Origin: Clostridiales bacterium
GTDB taxonomy: Bacteria > Bacillota > Clostridia > Oscillospirales > Butyricicoccaceae
Direction: 5' to 3'
DNA: 5,652 nt
Assembly: GCA_019420045.1 (NCBI GenBank)
Contig: JAHZHY010000176.1
Location: 1 to 5,652, forward strand
The stretch's first letter is position 1. Every line of letters begins with the position of its first letter. Positions 5,219 to 5,652 of this stretch are shown here, piece by piece. The notes below the pieces were generated by a model. That model made no database searches and was not told the origin of the DNA. It saw only the letters and a list, made by a program, of their open reading frames with translations. A program made the translations under genes and the position numbers.

Positions 5219-5652
5219 CAGGAGTGAAACTGATCTGCGCTGGCAAGCTGAAGGAAGATTTTTATCTGAAAGCCTGCCAGGAATACCAGAAGCGGCTGAG
5301 CGCCTTCTGCCGCCTGGAGGTGGTGGAGATCCCCGAAGACACCCGTCCCGGCGGACTGGAGCGGGAAGGGGATAAAATTCTGGCTGCCATCCCGCCTCAG
5401 AGTTATGTGGTGGCCATGTGCATCGAAGGGGAGGAGATGAGCAGCCGGGAACTGAGCCGGAAAATGGAAAAATGGCAAAACAGTGGCATTTCCCGCCTTT
5501 GCTTTATCATCGGCTCTTCCGAGGGCCTTTCGGACAAGGTGAAAGAAAGAGCCGGGCTGCGCCTGTCCATGTCTCCTATGACTTTTCCCCATCATCTGGC
5601 TCGGGTGATGGTGTTGGAGCAGATCTACCGGGCTTTTTCACCTTGTCCGAAA
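5215..5652 (+). CDS. rlmH: 23S rRNA (pseudouridine1915-N3)-methyltransferase RlmH, 3' end missing
   Basis: SPOUT-class enzyme that uses S-adenosylmethionine to methylate pseudouridine 1915 in helix 69 of 23S rRNA on the assembled ribosome; it works as a homodimer. The usual length is about 159 residues; 146 codons are visible, of which about 141 look genuine. Matching blocks are AGKLKEDFYLKACQEYQKRL at 9-28, VVAMCIEGEEMSS at 65-77, the SAM-loop region FIIGSSEGLS at 97-106, and SMSPMTFPHHLARVMVLEQI at 118-137 followed by YRAF. The loop has IGSS where IGGS or IGGP is usual. After YRAF the family continues to a C-terminal G-x-x-YH motif; here the sequence turns into SPCPK, which comes from bases repeating 5528-5544 inverted, so the last codons are probably not real. 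The ATG overlaps the yycJ TGA as ATGA, implying translational coupling. A GTG at 5224 is possible but would shorten the first strand. Confidence 0.93.
   Translation, partial: MTGVKLICAGKLKEDFYLKACQEYQKRLSAFCRLEVVEIPEDTRPGGLEREGDKILAAIPPQSYVVAMCIEGEEMSSRELSRKMEKWQNSGISRLCFIIGSSEGLSDKVKERAGLRLSMSPMTFPHHLARVMVLEQIYRAFSPCPK
5528..5652. repeat. 17-base exact inverted repeat ending at the window edge (fold-back)
   Basis: TTTCGGACAAGGTGAAA at 5528-5544 is exactly the reverse complement of the last 17 bases, 5636-5652. The arms are 91 bases apart. The second arm begins exactly where similarity to RlmH ends (after EQIYRAF), and the join lies in a short T-run. This is the signature of a strand-switch or fold-back chimera at a contig end, not of a functional hairpin. 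Confidence 0.75.

Noticed and set aside
1..5652. CRISPR array, tRNA, insertion sequence or phage genes
   Set aside because: No spaced repeat array, cloverleaf, transposase motif or terminal inverted repeats of an element were seen. The single inverted repeat at the 3' end is better explained as a fold-back.

Overview
This window looks like a chromosomal housekeeping segment from a GC-rich (about 60%) Firmicute, most likely a gut-type clostridium of the Oscillospirales/Ruminococcaceae-Oscillospiraceae kind. That assignment is an inference from the wal-locus gene content, the strong Shine-Dalgarno sites, the GC content, and a murA gene sitting between yycI and yycJ. All genes are on the + strand and tightly packed.

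Layout: (1) 1-about 105 is an AT-rich stretch that does not fit the gene it runs into and is probably a chimeric contig end. (2) The walK (yycG) sensor kinase 3' part ends at 750. (3) yycH, 747-2036, overlaps walK by ATGA. (4) yycI, 2040-2828, follows three bases after yycH. (5) A 207-base intergenic region (2829-3035) carries a candidate promoter with repeats around its -35 box, then a structured leader. (6) murA covers 3036-4337. (7) An 89-base gap holds a GC-rich hairpin followed by five T's. (8) yycJ/walJ covers 4427-5218. (9) rlmH starts at 5215, overlaps yycJ by ATGA, and runs to the window end without its last ~15 residues.

How the genes work together: WalK, with its response regulator WalR (presumably just upstream, not in the window), controls cell-wall homeostasis in Firmicutes. 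YycH and YycI are single-pass membrane proteins with outside domains that modulate WalK. MurA makes the first committed step of peptidoglycan synthesis. YycJ is a metallo-beta-lactamase-fold nuclease of the same conserved locus, and RlmH methylates 23S rRNA. The first three genes form one translationally coupled unit. murA probably has its own promoter, with partial read-through into yycJ-rlmH past the hairpin at 4369-4396.

I do not see a new biological system here. The most noteworthy signals are at the two ends. The first ~105 bases differ in composition and replace the kinase H-box. The last 17 bases are an exact reverse complement of 5528-5544, exactly where RlmH similarity stops. Both look like assembly or amplification chimeras. 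The interior appears intact and ordinary, with some regulatory structure around murA that deserves a check.
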